A stretch of 64,000 nucleotides of DNA from Drosophila pseudoobscura. Lineage: Eukaryota > Arthropoda > Insecta > Diptera > Drosophilidae. The notes below the pieces were generated by a model that had not been told where the DNA came from, did not search any database, and saw only the letters and a list, made by a program, of their open reading frames with translations. Location: positions 60,899,869 to 60,963,868 of the forward strand of contig NC_046683.1 in assembly GCF_009870125.1 (NCBI RefSeq). The letters are read 5' to 3'. Both the position numbers and the translations under genes were made by a program. Numbering within the stretch: the stretch's first letter is position 1; every line of letters begins with the position of its first letter. Positions 63,069 to 64,000 of this stretch are shown here, in pieces.

Positions 63069-64000
63069 ATGTCAAGTAAATCTAATCTTAGCGAATACTT
63101 TGCTAATGATCCACCTAGTTTTTTTGATGAGCTGACGAATAAACCCAAGTCCAAGGAGATACCAGCAGAAAGTATTGTCAGTGGCACCAGCAGCGGTACC
63201 AGCAACAATATGTTGTCAAACACATTCACAGGTTTCTTTCAACCTCCCGAATTTGTGGAAACACCTGAGCTAGAGGAGCCCATCAAAGTTACCGACGAGG
63301 TCCGTAATTTGTGGGAGCTGCCCCGCGAAAATGACCACAGTAAATTGATTATGCCTGGCATACACCTACAACACGATCTGGTCGGTGAGATACAGAATCT
63401 TGTTAGAGCTTTTCACCTTATTACCACCTATTTCAGCCCGATCCCATCAGTGTGGCAGTGACCCAGCACCTTGGAGAAGCTGAATTGGCAAACCGGAAGA
63501 TCCTGGGCGTGGACGATGTCACCCAAGACGAGCGGGGCCTGAGGAACCTAATCCATGCTGGCTGCCTCCGCACGGCAGTCAATTTAACTGGCCGACTTTT
63601 GACGGTCTACGGCCAGGGCTATGGACGTGCTGGACAGCCAGCCAAGCATTCCCCTCACTCGCTGCAGCTGTGGTTCACTCGCCTGGCGCTGCTGGCCAAG
63701 CTGGGCGAATTCGAGCTGCTGCAGACCGAAGCGGAACCCTTTGGACAGCTCACAGCACCGGATGTGTTCTACGATTTCTATCCCGAGATGTACAATGGAA
63801 AAAGTGGGTCCATAGCGTGCTTCTCGTTCCGCCTGCTACTCGCCGAGCTGCCCATTTACATGGGAAAGCCCCACGTAGCCCTGGACAGGCTGTCGGAACT
63901 GCATGTGACTAGCAATGAGATCAAGCAGCATTATATACAGATGCAGAACAAGACTGCCGAGCAATTCTGGCAAAAGCGGTGCGAGAGGGTCTTGCACTCC
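63069..64000 (+). CDS. TRAPPC12 homologue (TRAPP complex subunit), cut by window end
   Basis: Exon 1 runs from the ATG at 63069 (MSSKSNLSEYF) to about 63380, and exon 2 from 63437 past the end. The second exon carries the hallmark NLTGRLLTVYGQGYG, SLQLWFTRLALLAKLGEFE, EPFGQL and DVFYDFYPEMY of TRAPPC12, ahead of its TPR repeats. The N-terminal FFDELTNKP and the FFQPPEFVETPE segment are also typical. It acts in ER-to-Golgi tethering (TRAPPIII) and, in vertebrates, at kinetochores. The frame requires a phase-0 join, but the donor there (GTCGGT) is poor; the better GTGAGA four bases downstream breaks the frame. I recall CG11396 as the D. melanogaster gene, without certainty. Confidence 0.88.

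Overview
The window is animal nuclear DNA from a fruit fly (Drosophila). Almost every recognisable protein is close to its D. melanogaster counterpart, introns are mostly 50-300 bp, and the intergenic DNA is AT-rich with fly core-promoter motifs (Motif 1, Motif 6, DRE) and a DINE-1-type repeat. The gene set corresponds to the brm/Arf72A/mib1/Spc105R neighbourhood of D. melanogaster chromosome arm 3L (Muller element D). Non-melanogaster features, such as the enlarged Spc105R repeat array and an unfamiliar dispersed intergenic repeat, point to a species outside the melanogaster subgroup. I suspect the obscura group but cannot prove it.

Layout. Positions 1-10,565 (minus): brahma, the SWI/SNF ATPase, lacking its C-terminal bromodomain end beyond the window. 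Its 5.8 kb third coding intron holds four inositol-monophosphatase genes in tandem on the plus strand. 10.6-12.9 kb: brm promoter and repeat-rich spacer. 12.9-13.7 kb (+): Arl1. 13.9-17.25 kb (minus): catalytic subunit of DNA polymerase delta. 17.3-18.4 kb: repeats and the Hip14 promoter. 18.4-20.5 kb (+): Hip14 palmitoyltransferase. 20.5-26.1 kb: AT-rich, apparently untranslated DNA with one DINE-1-like relic. 26.1-32.7 kb (minus): a CTD-type phosphatase (CG5830-like) with a 5.4 kb first intron. 34.1-35.4 kb (+): mRpS31. 35.7-39.8 kb (minus): mind bomb 1. 40-41.3 kb: repeats. 41.3-48.8 kb (minus): Spc105R/KNL1 with an array of about 25 near-identical repeats. 49.6-50.75 kb (minus): glyoxalase II. 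51.9-52.9 kb (+): an unrecognised membrane protein. 56.1-56.5 kb (minus): a small unrecognised protein. 58.9-61.5 kb (+): the homeobox gene Six4. 61.9-62.8 kb (minus): a SANT/Myb-like protein. 63.07 kb to the end (+): the TRAPPC12 homologue, cut by the window edge.

Most genes are housekeeping genes (chromatin remodelling, replication, mitochondrial ribosome, kinetochore, trafficking) and share a promoter grammar of Motif 1 with Motif 6, or of paired DREs. Six4 is the main developmental regulator and has the largest flanking non-coding territory. The most unusual things are the homogenised KNL1 repeat array, the four-gene cluster nested in brm with a mosaic intron pattern, and a dispersed intergenic repeat family that lies beside Motif 1/Motif 6 promoters. 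No retroviral, LTR, Polinton or toxin gene was recognised. No tRNA, rRNA or CRISPR was found.
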